Shown here: in pieces, positions 13,765 to 26,383 of the stretch | How the letters are laid out: the number at the start of each line of letters is the position of its first letter | Numbering within the stretch: the first letter of the stretch is position 1 | Notes under the pieces: generated by a model | What the model saw: the letters and a program-made list of their open reading frames with translations, nothing else | What the model was told of the DNA's origin: nothing | The model's database searches: none | Translations under genes and position numbers: made by a program | NCBI GenBank assembly: GCA_019671005.1 | Contig: CM033745.1 | Span: 35,757,834-35,821,833, forward strand | From: Hibiscus mutabilis | Lineage: Eukaryota; Streptophyta; Magnoliopsida; Malvales; Malvaceae | DNA length: 64,000 nucleotides | Reading direction: 5' to 3'

Positions 13765-16700
13765 ATAAAATTTTATAGACATTGAAATTTCATTCCATAA
13801 ATTTCTAAGTAAACTAGATTCATTCAGCTATTTAATCATATAAATTAATAACTCAAATTCATCATACAAAAATTCAAAGAAATTCCTAGATTCACGTCAC
13901 AATGAAATTTTTCTGGAATTCTGCTGCCCTATTTTTCTGACCCTTCCTCGATTAAAAATTCATAACTTTTAATATACAAACCGAAATCAGTCACCGTTTG
14001 TCTTAAAAGAAACTAGACTCAATTTCCAGTTTACACATATAAGATTCACTCTCAAATTCAACTTATGGAATTTATGCTGATTTTTCAAAACCACTGCATT
14101 TGTATAATTCTTGAACAAAATTATGTCTTTCTCCACTATAAGCATATTATTCACTAATAACTTAGTCCTCCATACTATTAGAAATGTATCAAGGCTCACC
14201 ATGATCATTATCCACATCATATGAGTTATTAAGCCAATCATTCTTTAGTCACAAATTATTACAAGCCATAATTAATTTGTACATGCCATATAGTATATCC
14301 AATTAAAAAGGATAGATGTCATAACTGTGATTAGAGTGGTATACCTTCAAATTTAGCATATGATGCTCAGCTACTCTCTCCTTGGTACTCCTTTAAAACC
14401 TACGCGTGAACATCATCACACGCTAAGTATATACTTAGTGAGGCAATAATCTTTAACCAAGTGCAATTAACATAATATCAATGTACATAAATAACAATGC
14501 ATATGATCACCTTACCATTTCATATTCATTAACATAAATAGATATGTAACAACAAGTTTGAATATCAAAGTGATAAGATTAGATCTTACCAATACCGTTG
14601 CCATTTCCACCCGTAAGCTTTCAATACTTACCAATACCTTTTTTCCATTTCTATCTGCAAGCTTTCAAGCTTATCTTCATGATTCTTTTCATTTTTACTC
14701 TTTTAAATTTATTTAGCCCAAGGTATCGAATTAAGAGATTCTATATACACGAGTCACCCCCTATACTTACTTGAGTATAGTGTGTTATTTGCACCATAGT
14801 GCTTAGCACCCTAAGTGCTTCCGTATACCCAAACCTTGCATAAGTATACCCTCATTGAGTATTAATAAAATTGCACCGTAGTGCTTAACACCCTAAGTGT
14901 TTCAGTATACCCAAACCTTGTATGAGTATCCTCAATGAGTATTTATAAAATTTGTACTTTACCTGAAGTGTTTAGAATCTTTATACAGCTGTTTATGACT
15001 CTATGGCTAGCCAACTATACTATCGAACCTCTATATCATACATTGGTCTTTATTTCATCATTTAAGTCATCAATGGCAACATATATCAATATATATATAT
15101 CAACAGCTGGCAGTTTATACTGGGAATAATATTTCAATTTCATCAATGTAAGAAATCATATGGTCAATACATTTTATATTTAAATTCTTGACATATTACG
15201 ATATGTCAATCATATGCCTAATGACATAAATATCATAGCAACAATAATTTAGGTAGGCTCATCGCAAGCCATCCCAATCATGTATAAAATATCAATGTAG
15301 TATGACATGTATGCAATTGCACTCACCTGGGCCATTTATTTGTATGCCTCACTAAGTCCCATTGATCATTTCCTTCATAGTACCTCGAACCTCCCTTGAT
15401 TCGAACTTAACTTTAATAAATCACATAAATAGAATATTTGTTAGATCCCAATCTAACAATATCTTAGACATATTGTCCAATATATTCATTCGAATACAAA
15501 ATTTCCAAACGTCTTTCTTTCTTCCTTGTATTGTTCAAAACTCATTATGGTCCTTAGTGACCAATTTGAACTTCCATTAACCCCTTTCAAGCTTACTAAT
15601 TAACCTTAGATACAAAGTGTATCAATTCTCATTTTTTGGCAGTTTGCACTACCTTCAAAGAAATATTTCTATAAAATAATCTACAACTCAGAATTTGACT
15701 CTGTTTGTTCTTAAAGAAACTAGATTTGATAAGCTTTTCACCCATATAAATTAATTATCCAAATTCAACTTATACGATTTATGGCGAATTTTCAAAGTCA
15801 ATTACAGTGCTGAAATTCGGAACGGACTGGTGTTCTGGTTTTTGACCTTTAGCCACTTAAAAATTCATATCTTTTGACTCGGAACTCGAAATCAGTTTTC
15901 TACACAGCTTCCATAATTAAACTTCAAATTTTTATATTAACTTCTCCTTACTTCTCTACTTTTCAATTTATTCCAATTGCTTGCTTTAAACCACCAACTC
16001 ATCACCCTCTTCACCAAATAATTATTCAAAATAATTCTCCCTTATTTTTCATTCTTTGACTAAATAGTCACTAAAATGCAAAGATAAGGATTCAAGCTTC
16101 TTAACTTTGCAAATTAGTCCTCAATTCAACATTACTACCTTAACTCCATCATTACAACTAAAAATCAGATTTAGCCCCCATACAATACTTCATTTTCGAT
16201 TTGGTCACTTAACTTTGACAATTTGTCAAAATAGTAACTAATTCGATTCAACATTCTAACTTCAATTTCATGTATCTAACATCATTAATAACGTAAATAC
16301 ACACCAAAACATAAAAATCATATTTGGTCCTCTAACTTTTAAACTTGCCGAATTGGTCCTTATTCTTTTCTTCCTTGAATTTCATCATTTCAAGCATAGA
16401 AATAACTCTACAACATCATTTCTAACATGATTGAACCTTAAAACATGAAAACTCAACATGTTCTTCAACCACCATAATCACCAATCTCAACTTAGAAGCA
16501 TGGTAACCATGTGAAAATTATACCAAATGAAAGAGAATTCAAAGGGGATCAAATCTTTGTTTCATGACTCAACTCCAAAACCAACTAAATCAAGCCAAAA
16601 ATTGAATTGAAAATTTTCTTACCTAGCTTGAAGGAGACTCACGGTAGACTTGGAGAAGTTAAGAGAATTCTACAACTTTTTCTTTCTTTAATTCTATGCC

Positions 16701-17322
16701 AAATGGCATTAAATAATCCTTATTTTAATAAGAAATCCTTCATAGTAAAATGATCATTCTACCCTTGGGTTATGACCAATTAGGTGTTGACATCTATGCT
16801 TCTCTTTAATATTTAGTCAAAGATATTTAAAAAGGATGGGTAAAATGACCATTTTGCCATTAATGAATTCTTATATCTTCAAAAATGCCATTTATGCACT
16901 ATTTCAAATACCACATTTCAATCGAATCTAAATAGATCAGAAACGATTTAGAACCACAATATCATGTTACTCGGGTCTTCTAAAGACTCCCTTCAAATTT
17001 TTATAATATTTTGAGATCAAATGATCATCCGAATTCTATTTAAACTTTAACTGTAATTTCCCAATAATAGAAGCATTGGATCAAACCAAAATTTTTATAG
17101 TCGATTCACACTTTTAAGTGATCTGTATATTTATGACATAAAAATAATTATTAGTAAAATTACCGTGCTTGTCCCTAAACTTTTCTCTTATTTTCACTTT
17201 AGCCTCCAAACTTTCAAAGTTTATATTTTAGTCACTGAACTAAAACCACCAACTTTTAATTCTTTTCATTCTGGTCACTAACTAATTAGTGGGGTATTAC
17301 AACTAATTAGTGGGGTATTACA
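13765..17322 (-). repeat. LTR 3 (3' LTR of right gypsy copy, left-truncated)
   Basis: Nearly identical to LTR 1, including the 21 bp terminal duplication (17302-17322). It lacks about 125 bp at its left edge: homology begins at ATAAAATTTTATAGAC, matching LTR 1 near 1292. Confidence 0.85.
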
Positions 17323-17420
17323 ATTCTTTCCCCTAAAAAAATCCGTCCTCGAATTTTTTTACATACTTGATTCCTTTTTTACCTCAATCTCCCATGTAGT
17401 TCACTCCGAATATGATTCTT

Positions 17421-17687
17421 TCATTCTCTTTTGATTTCCCGGATAGCTTCTTCCACTTTACAATTCTTTTCAGAGAATTTTAATCCGATGGAATTGATTT
17501 GTTCCTCAATTGCTTCATGTAAAACATTCCAAAATCTTAAAATAAACCTGGAATCTTTGTCAAACACAATGGAAAATAGGAATCCCATGTGATCTAACAA
17601 TTTTCCAAATAGACAATTCCGCATATTTTTCAGAGAGTAATCCGTTCTAATCGGTAGAAAATGTGCTGATTTGGTCGATCGATCCAA
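17421..17687 (-). pseudogene. Partial integrase core (gypsy, right copy)
   Basis: An 88-codon frame begins with the RSTKSAHF motif that follows the first catalytic aspartate in Ty3/gypsy integrases. It continues through a DKDSRF segment corresponding to the second aspartate. After about residue 65 it leaves the family pattern, and the region with the third catalytic glutamate is absent. The equivalent in the left copy is split (4946-5149). Not functional. Confidence 0.7.
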
Positions 17688-18199
17688 AACTACACAGATT
17701 TAGTCTTTCCTAATCGGTGTCAATGGTAACCCGATTACAAAATCCATAATCATTTTTTCCATTTTCATTCGGAATAGCATTTGACTAAAGTAGACTGATG
17801 GAACTTGATGCTCTGCTTTAACTTGTCGACAAATTAAGCATTTGGATACGAATTCCATTATATCTTTTTTTTTCTTGGCTGCTAAAAATCAATTCTTCAC
17901 TTCATGATACATTTTATTTCCTCTCGGAGCATATTTAAATGACTATAATGTTTCCGAAAGAATTTCCTTTTTCACTTCTTCATCATTGAGAATATAAGAA
18001 CGTCATTTATAGTATAAATATCTATTAGACTTCAACTCCAAATCTGAAGATTCTCCACTATCAACTTTCTTCTTTTTCTCTAAACATTTTTCATCTTTTG
18101 CCTGTGATTCTTTTATTTTGTCTATCAAAGTAAACTTGATGTTCCATTCAGCAAGAAAAACACCAACATTCATTATTGATAATTGAGCATCTGACATCC

Positions 18200-18570
18200 A
18201 TATGACTGAAAACATTTTTCGACTAAGTGCTTCTAGAATCACATTAGTCTTTTCTGGTTGATAATCTATAATCACACCATAATCCTTAATTAGCTCTATT
18301 CATCACCTTTGCCTCAAACTCAACTCCTTCTATGGTAGAAGGTACTTTAGACTTTTATTGTCTCTGCATATATAACATTTCTCACTATATAAGTAGTGGC
18401 GCCAAATTTTTAAAGCAAAAATAATCGCAGCTAACTCCAAATCATAAGTAGAATAATTTCTCTCATGAGTTTTAAGCTATCTGGAAGCATAAGCTACCAT
18501 TTTCCCATCTTGCATAAGTACACAGCCCAAGCCATTATGCGATACATCGCTATACACCACAAAATTCTTC
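18200..18570 (-). pseudogene. RNase H remnant (gypsy, right copy)
   Basis: The minus strand near 18531-18557 encodes Y-S-D-V-S-H-N-G, the RNase H catalytic strand of Ty3/gypsy polyproteins. The frame 18275-18003 begins in the conserved D-Y-x-P end of the domain, followed by the ALSRK motif, then runs into a lysine-rich linker toward integrase. Frames between the parts are broken. Confidence 0.65.
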
Positions 18571-18616
18571 CTCGATTTCGGTTGAACTAACATCGGAGCT
18601 TCTGTCAAGATTTTCT

Positions 18617-19549
18617 TTAACTTTTTAAAGCTTTCTTGACATTCTTTAATCCATGCAAATTATACATTTTCCTGAGCAGCTTCGTAATAGAAGCAGCAAT
18701 CATCGAGAAATCTTTCATGAATTGGCGGTAATATCCTGCCAATCCGAGAAAACTTCTAACCTCAACAATATTTTTAGGAGATTTCCACTCAATGATAGCT
18801 TGAATTTTCTGAGGATCACCCCGAATTCCCTCATCCAATACTACATGTCCAAGAAATGTCACTTCAGAAAGCCAAAACTCACATTTAGATAGTTTGACAC
18901 ATAAATTCCTTTATCCTTAGAATCTATAAAACTATTATGAGATAAGCATCCTCCTCCTCCTTGGTTTTAAAATAAATCAAGATATCATCTATGAATACCA
19001 CCACAACTAGTCCAAGTATGGCTGAAAAATTTAGTTCACTAAATCCATAAATGTTGTTGGGGCGTTAGTTAATCCAAACGACATTACCACGAACTCGAAA
19101 TGCCCATATCGAGTCCTAAAAGCCATTTTTGGAATATTCTGCTCTTTAATCTTCAATTGATGATAGCCCGATCGAAGATCAATTTTAGAGAGCACCACTA
19201 CTCCCTTTAATTGATCAAAAAGATCATCAATTCTTAATAATGACTATTTATTCTTTATCGTCACTTTATTAAGTTGACGATAGTTAATACACAATCTCAT
19301 CGATCCATCATTGTTTTTTTCAAATAATATTGTTACTTCCTAGGGTGATATACTCAGCCGTATAAAACCCCGATCCAATAATTCTTGTTGTTGTGACTTG
19401 AGTTCTCTGAGTTCGTTAGGTGTCCTACGATACGGTGTCATCGATATAGGTGTTGTACCAGGTAGTACATCGATTTCAATTTCCACCTCTCTATCTGGGG
19501 GTAATCTCGGGAATTCGTCAAGAGACATATCTGGAAATTCTAGCACCAT
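18617..19549 (-). pseudogene. Reverse transcriptase remnant (gypsy, right copy)
   Basis: The frame 19549-19340 carries the protease-RT linker and RT start (PPDREVEIEID and YRRTPNELRELK motifs). The middle is frameshifted but shows the F-I-D-D catalytic box at 18984-18995. The frame 18862-18617 holds the end of RT (FLGHVV ... SFLGLAGYYRQF). Family membership (Ty3/gypsy) is clear; function is lost through frameshifts and stops. Confidence 0.8.
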
Positions 19550-20175
19550 AAGTATATCTTCACTTTCTGACTCAAGGTGTCAATCTCAGAAGTTGAGTAT
19601 GTTTTCACAGCTATTAATTAACAATTTCTGTGTAGATGCAACCGAAATAACATCACTATGATAATTTGGCTTCTCACCTACAATTGAAATCGTAGATCCG
19701 TCTGGTGTCCTTAAAGTTAATCTTTTTAATTGACATTCTACCACAACATTTTATGCAGACAACCATTCCATCCCCAATATTATTTCAAACTCACAGAACA
19801 ACAATTCCATGAGATCAACAAGGTAAACCCATATTCTGAATTATCATTGGACATTTTTGACTTTTTTATCTGACACTCTAGCCTATTGGATTGGTTACTA
19901 TCACGTCACTCGTAATTAATTCTACTAGAATGTTTCTTTCCGCAATCCTTGCATTATGGATTAATCCAAACTTCTTTACCTTTATATTCACTCATTTTAG
20001 TATGTACTTATTTAGGTCTATTAGCAGAAAAAGAAATCATTCTTTACTAATAACATTGATTCCTCATATCCTCGATGAATACATCACTGATATATTTACC
20101 CCAAAATTCCTTTAAGAAGAATTCCCATGTAATTTGTTCTTGAGGAATCTAAAAAGAAATGGTAATCTACCAAAC

Positions 20176-20439
20176 TTAAGCAGGTTCCATCAATAGTAAT
20201 ACTACTCCTTCCATCTTCCTTTGATCATTATACCGAATATTATCCATCATGATTGTAATATTGTTCAACCAAAAGTCTACAATCATCGGATCAACATCCG
20301 TACCACCATAATATTCTAGTGCTTCATTCTGAGGTATATTTTGGTTTAGTTCATCACCCTCACTTTTACGAAACATCATGCTCAAAATTTTATCTAGAAC
20401 TCTAATGTTTCGATATCTTAACATAACACTCATATTCAA
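20176..20439 (-). pseudogene. Gag N-terminal fragment (gypsy, right copy)
   Basis: An 87-codon frame carrying a degenerate form of the plant gypsy gag signature (E-x-Y-G-G-T-D-x-D-P ... F-W-L). It sits just after the primer-binding site and ends where the retained gag sequence runs out. The zinc knuckle and most of the capsid domain are absent. The left copy is interrupted by a short insertion near 7888. Confidence 0.65.
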
Positions 20440-20601
20440 AAAAAATTAATACAGAGTAGCATTACTAATTATAGAGCATCAAGGTATATACACATATTCA
20501 TCAGCAATTATGACATTCTAGTGGCATGCATACATTTCCAACTTATTTCAAACTCAATTTCTATCCAGAATTGACTAAACTTGTAGCTCGATACCAATAA
20601 A

Positions 20602-23600
20602 TGTAACACTCATTTTCCTATATTTGTTACCAAATACGAGTGGAGAGATGTTACTAAAAAAATTTAAAACAAAATTTTCTAACCAAGTTAAATCGGTTGT
20701 CTGTATTTGTCCTTACTCAAAAAAATATATAAAATTTTATAGACATTGAAGTTTCATTAGTAAATTTCTAATTAAACTAGATTCATTCAGATTTTTAATC
20801 ATATAAATTAATGACTCAAATTTATCATACAAAAATTCAAAGAAATTCCTAGATTCACGTCAATGTGAACTTTTTCTGGAATTATGCTGCCCTGTTTTTC
20901 TGACCCTTCCTCGATTAAAAATTCGTAACTTTTAATATACAATTTGAAATCAGTCACCGTTTGTCTTAAAAGAAACTAGACTCAATTTCTAGTTTACACA
21001 TATAAGATTCACTCTCAAATTCAACTTATGGAATTTATGCTGATTTTTCAAAACCACTGTATTTGTATGATTCTTGAACAAAATTATGTCTTTCTCCACC
21101 ATAAGCATATTATTCACTAATGACTTAGTCCTCCATACTATTAGAAATGTATCAAGGCTCACCATTATCATTATCCATATCATATGAGTTATTAAGCCAA
21201 TCATTCTTTAGTCACAAATTATTACAAGCCATAATTAATTTATACATGCCATCTAGTATATCCAATTAAAAATGATAGATGTCATAACTGTGATTAGAGT
21301 GATATACCTTCAAATTTAGCATATGATGCTCAGCTACTCTCTCTTTGATACTCCTTTAAAACTTACGCGTGAACATCATCACACGCTAAGTATATACTTA
21401 GTGAGGCAATAATCTTTAATCAAGTGCAATTAACATAATATCAATGTACATAAATAACAATGCATATGGTCACCTTACCATTTCATATTCATTAACATAA
21501 ATAGATATGTAACAACATGTATGAATATCAAAGTGATAAGATTAGATATTACCAATACCGTTGCCATTTCCACACGTAAGCTTTCAATGCTTACCAATAC
21601 CTTTTTCCATTTCTATCTGCAAGCTTATCTTCCTGTTTCTTTTCATTTTTGACTCTTTTCAATTTATTTAGCCCAAGGTATCGAATTAAGAGATTCTACG
21701 TACACGAGTCATCCCCCTATACTTACTTGAGTATAGTGTATTATTTGCACCGTAGTGCTTAGCACCCCAAGTGCTTCCGTATACCCAAACCTTGCATGAG
21801 TATATCCTCATTGAGTATTAATAAAATTGCACCGTAGTGCTTAACACCCTAAGTGTTTCCGTATACCCAAACCTTGTATGAGTATACCCTCAATGAGTAT
21901 TTATAAAATTTGCACTTTACCTGAAGTGCTTAGAATCTTTATACAGCTGTTTATGACTCTATGGCTAGCCAACTATACTATCGAACCTCTATATCATACA
22001 TTGGGCTTTATTTCATCATTTAAGCCATCAATGGCAACATATATCAATATATATATATATCAACAGTTGGCAGTTTATACCGGGAATAATATTTCAATTT
22101 CATCAATGTAAGAAATCATATGGTCAATGCATTTTATATTTAAATTCTTGACATATTACGATATGTCAATCATATGCCTAATGACATAAATATCATAGCA
22201 ACAATAATTTAGGGTAGGCTCATCGCAAGCCATCCCAATCATGTATAAAATATCAATGTAGTATTGCATGTATACAATTGCACTCACCTGGCCATTTATT
22301 TGTATGCCTCACTAAGTTCCATTGATCCTTTCCTTCATAGTACCTCAAACCTCCCTTGATTCGAACTTAACTTCATAAATCACATAAATAAAATATTTGT
22401 TAGATCCCATTCTAACAATATCTTAGACATATTGTCTAATATATTCATTCGAATACAAAATTTCCAAACATCTTCCTTTCTTCCTTGTATTGTTAAAAAC
22501 TCATTATGGTCCTTAGTGACCAATTTGAACTTCCATTAACCCCTTTCAAGCTTACTAATTAACCTTAGATACAAAGTGTATCAATTCTCATTTTCTGGCA
22601 GTTTGCACTACCTTCAAAGAAATATTTCTATAAAATAATCTACAACTCAGAATTCGACTTCGTTTGTTTTTAAAGAAACTAGATTTGATAAGATTTTAAC
22701 TCATATAAATTAATAAACCAAATTCAACTTATACGATTTATGGTGAATTTTTAAAGTCAATTACAGTGCTAAAATTCGGAATAGACTTGTGTTCTGTTTT
22801 TTGACCTTTCGCCACTTAAAAATTCATATCTTTTGACTTGGAACTCGAAATCAGTTTTCTACACAGCTTCCATAATTAAACTTCAAATTTTTATACTAAC
22901 TTCTCCTTACTTCTCTACTATTCAATTTTTTCCAATTGCTTTCTTTAAACCACCAACTCATCACCTTCTTCACCAAATAATTATTCAAAATAATTCTCCC
23001 TTATTTTTCATTCTTTGACTAAATAGTCACTAAAATGCAAAGATAAGGATTCAAGCTTCTTAACTTTGCAAATTAGTCCTCAATTCAACATTACTACCTT
23101 AACTCCATCATTACAACTAAAAATCAGATTTAGCCCCCATACAATACTTCATTTTTGATTTGGTCACTTAACTTTGACAATTTGTCATAATAGTCACCAA
23201 TTCGATTCAACATCAATTTAACATTCTAACTTCAATTTCATGTCTCTAACATCATTAATAACATAAATACACACCAAAAACATAAAAATTAGATTTGGTC
23301 CTCTAACTTTTAAACTTGCCGAATTGGTCCCTATTCTTTTCTTCATTGAATTTCATCATTTCAAGCATAGAAATAACACTACAACATCATTTCTAACATG
23401 ATTGAACCTTAAAACATGAAAACTCAACATGTTTTTCAACCACTATAATCACCAATCTCAACTTAGAAACATGGTAACCATGTGAAAATTATACCAAATG
23501 AAAGAGAATTCAAAGGAGATCAAATCTTTGTTTCATGACTCAACTCAAAAACCAACTAAATCAAGCCAAAAATTGAATTGAAAATTTTCTTACCTAGCTT

Positions 23601-24272
23601 GAAGGAGACTCACGGTAGACTTAGAGAAGTTGAGAGAATTCTACAACTTTTTCTTTCTTTAATTCTATGCCAAATGGCATTAAATAATCCTTATTTTAAT
23701 AAAAAATCCTTCATAGTAAAATGATCATTCTAACCTTGGGTTATGACCAATTAGGTGTTGACACCTATGCTTCTCTTTAATATTTAGTCAAAGATATTTA
23801 AAAATGATGGGTAAAATGACCATTTTACCATTAATGAATTCTTGTATCTTCAAAAATGCCAATTATGCACTATTTCACATACCGCATTTCAATCGAATCT
23901 AAATCAATCAGAAACGATTTAGAACCACAATATCATGTTACTCGGGTCTTCTAAAGACTCCCTTCAAATTTTTATAATATTCTGAGATCAAATGATCATT
24001 CGAATTCTATTTAAACTTTAACTGTAATTTCCCAATAATAGAAGCATCAGATCAAACTGAAATTTTTATATTCGATTCACACTCTTAAGTGATCTGTATA
24101 TTTATAACATAAAAATAATTATTGGTAAAATTACCATGCTTGTCCCTAAACTTTTCTCTTCTTTTCACTTTAGCCACCAAACTTTCAAAGTTTATATTTT
24201 AGTCACTGAACTAAAACCGCCAACTTTTAATTCTTTTCATTTTGGTCACTAACTAATTAGTGGGGTATTACA
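20602..24272 (-). repeat. LTR 4 (5' LTR of right gypsy copy)
   Basis: A complete 3671 bp LTR, TGTAACACT to GGGGTATTACA on the plus strand, nearly identical to LTR 2. It has a single copy of the terminal 21 bp motif. It borders unrelated sequence at 24273. Confidence 0.85.
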
Positions 24273-25426
24273 TGAAAAGTCTGAAGGTTGCGTGATTGTA
24301 GCTATTTGCCCTGGACTTAGTGATCTGAGAATGTAATACTTATCTTAGTAGTTTTCCTTTTTTGAATTTAAAGTGTCAAAATTTGGTAATCTTACTTTTT
24401 CTATAAATAGTACTCGCCTGGGTTTGTGTTTTCATAGGATAGTTTATGAGATGTTTACTTTTTCTTTAGTAGTTTTGTTGTGTACAACTTTAGGTGCTCT
24501 CTTAGATAGGGAAAAAACATATTTGTGGTGACGAGCAATAACTATGAATTCTATTTTATAGATCTTAATGAAATGTTACTTGGTATCTGGGTTATTCATA
24601 TATATAGGCAATTGTATTCAGAAGGCTGTGAGCAGACGTTTGTGGTGAGGAATGTCACCAGACGATATGGCTGTCCATCGGAGTTTGAAACCATATTGAC
24701 CTACGACAAATGCAGGTTGTATTGCACCTGTGAATGTGATAGGCATTTGCCGCTTTCCGTGTATGTATAATAGCAAGGCGACTGGTTGTAACGTTGGCAA
24801 CTATCAATATTTGTAGTGTTGTGATCATTTGGTTTCACTAAATTTTTCACGTATTGTATTAATTTTAAATGGATAGACTGTCTATTTATTTCATTCTATA
24901 ACGTACGACGCTTTCGTTCCCATATCTGTATTTTGCTATTGTGATTCCTCTATGCACGCTTCTTGACCTTACGTAGGGTTTGCGATTGTAAGACTTTAGT
25001 TATCCTTATTTGCCCAATAGTGTTTTGTCAACGTTAGGGGTTTGACGGTTACTTATCTTGTACTAACTCGCTTGCATGCAAACTGATTGATTTTGATGAT
25101 GTCTTGTTTGAATGGATTCTTGTTTTCTCCGTGCATGGCTATATTGGTTTCAATGTTTATTCTTACGTTTTTGCATTTGCTAACAGAATTATTTTCTTTG
25201 AATGGGTTATATGAGTATTATTTTCTATGAATCACATACTTATGGCGATTATGTGGCCTTGCTAGAATTAGAAAAGAGAGCGAGGTTTTTGGATCATCAT
25301 GGGTGTTATATATATATATATATATTTGTTGCTTCGTACTATCGTAGTGTCTTTTCCTTAGAGTAAATTCTTGGACCCTAGTGGCAAGAGGGTGTATAGG
25401 GAATTGTGTGTGCATTTTAACATTCG
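24273..25426. other. No gene recognised
   Basis: The sequence has ordinary composition and an AT dinucleotide run near 25308-25325. An 81-codon cysteine-containing frame (24525-24770) has no family I recognise and no supporting context. I see no mobile-element ends here. Confidence 0.4.
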
Positions 25427-26383
25427 TAGCTCGCTTGCTTTGGAAGCGACGGCCGTTGAGCTGATTATTCTATGCACGCTTTTTAAAAGTAGTAAACGCT
25501 CAGTCGACCATTTGTTCATTTTTTAGCTCTCTTGCTTTGGAAGCGGTGGCCGTTGAGCTGATTCCTCTATGCGCGCTTCTTAAAAGAGGCAGACGCTCAA
25601 ACGCCCCTTTGTTTATTTTTTAGCTCACTTGCATTGGAAGCGACGGACGTTGAGCTGATTCCTCTATGCACGCTTGTTAAAAGCGGGGGACGCTTAGATG
25701 GCCCTTTTTTCTTTTAGCTCGCTTTCTTTGAAAGCAACGACCTTTGAGCTGATTTCTCTATGCATGTTTCTTAAAAGCGACAGACGCTCAAACGACCCTT
25801 TGTTTGTTTTTAGCTCGTTTGCTTTGGAAGTGGCGGTTGTTGAGCCGATTCCTCTATGCGCGCTTCTTAAAAGCGGTAGATACTCAGACGACCCTTTGTT
25901 CATTTTTTAGCTCGCTTGCTTTGGAAGTGGATGTCGTTGAACTAATTCCTCTATGCATGCTTCTTAAAAGCGGCAGACGCTTAGGCTACCCTTTGTCATT
26001 TTTTAGCTCACTTGCTTTGGAAACGACGCCGGTTGAGTTGATTCCTCTATGCACACTTCTTAAAAGCGGCGGACGCTCTGACAACCCTTTGTTCATTTTC
26101 TAGTTCACTTGCTTTGGAAGCGGCAGCCGTTGAGCTGAATCCTCTATATACGCTTCTTAAAAACGGCGGGCGCTCAGACGACCTTTTTTTTATTTTTAGC
26201 TCGCTTGCTTTGGAAGCGGCAACCGTTGAGCCAATTCTTCTATGCACGCTTCTTAAAAGCGACAGACACTCAGACGATCCTTTGTTCATTTTTTAGCTTG
26301 CTTGCTTTGGAAGCGACGATCGTTGAGCTGATTCCTCTATGCACGCTTCTTAAAAGCGGTAGACACTTAGACGACCCTTTGGA
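25427..26383. repeat. Minisatellite, about 10 copies of a 96-97 bp unit
   Basis: Copies begin with TAGCTC/TAGTTC-type sequence at 25427, 25524, 25621, 25715, 25811, 25908, 26004, 26101, 26197 and 26294 (steps 94-97 bp). Each unit contains TTGGAAGCG, GTTGAGCTGATTCCTCTATG, CGCTTCTTAAAAGCG and a T-rich end. GGAAGCG and CGCTTC can pair within a unit. The array is richer in GC than its flanks. Because many units are a multiple of three, long open frames run through on both strands. They follow from periodicity and do not indicate a gene. Confidence 0.9.

Larger units (their letters stand above)
17323..20601 (-). pseudogene. Gypsy internal region, right copy
   Basis: Same organisation as 4847-8125 but with somewhat longer surviving frames. 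The order on the minus strand is a gag fragment 20439-20176, protease/RT linker 19549-19340, RT to about 18617, RNase H about 18570-18200, and partial integrase 17687-17421. The primer-binding site is at 20586-20596. It is a non-autonomous derivative because most of gag and the integrase C-terminus are absent. Confidence 0.8.
1166..24272 (-). mobile_element. Tandemly duplicated Ty3/gypsy block with four long LTRs
   Basis: Four copies of a roughly 3.66 kb LTR (1166, 8126, 13765 and 20602) alternate with three internal segments. On the minus strand the LTR begins TGTAATACCCC and ends GTGTTACA. It is followed by a primer-binding site for initiator-Met tRNA (TGGTATCAGAGC) and then gag, RT, RNase H and integrase remnants, the Ty3/gypsy order. 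LTR 1 pairs with LTR 3 and LTR 2 with LTR 4: shared variants recur at a shift of about 12.47 kb. Very long LTRs fit the Tekay/Del group, but that is inference. The flanks of the block (ATAAA on the left, TGAAA on the right) do not form a clean 5 bp duplication. No copy encodes an intact protein. Confidence 0.85.

Noticed and set aside
1161..24277. A single 5 bp target duplication around the whole gypsy block
   Set aside because: The flanks are ATAAA and TGAAA, only 3 of 5 matching, so one clean insertion cannot be claimed.
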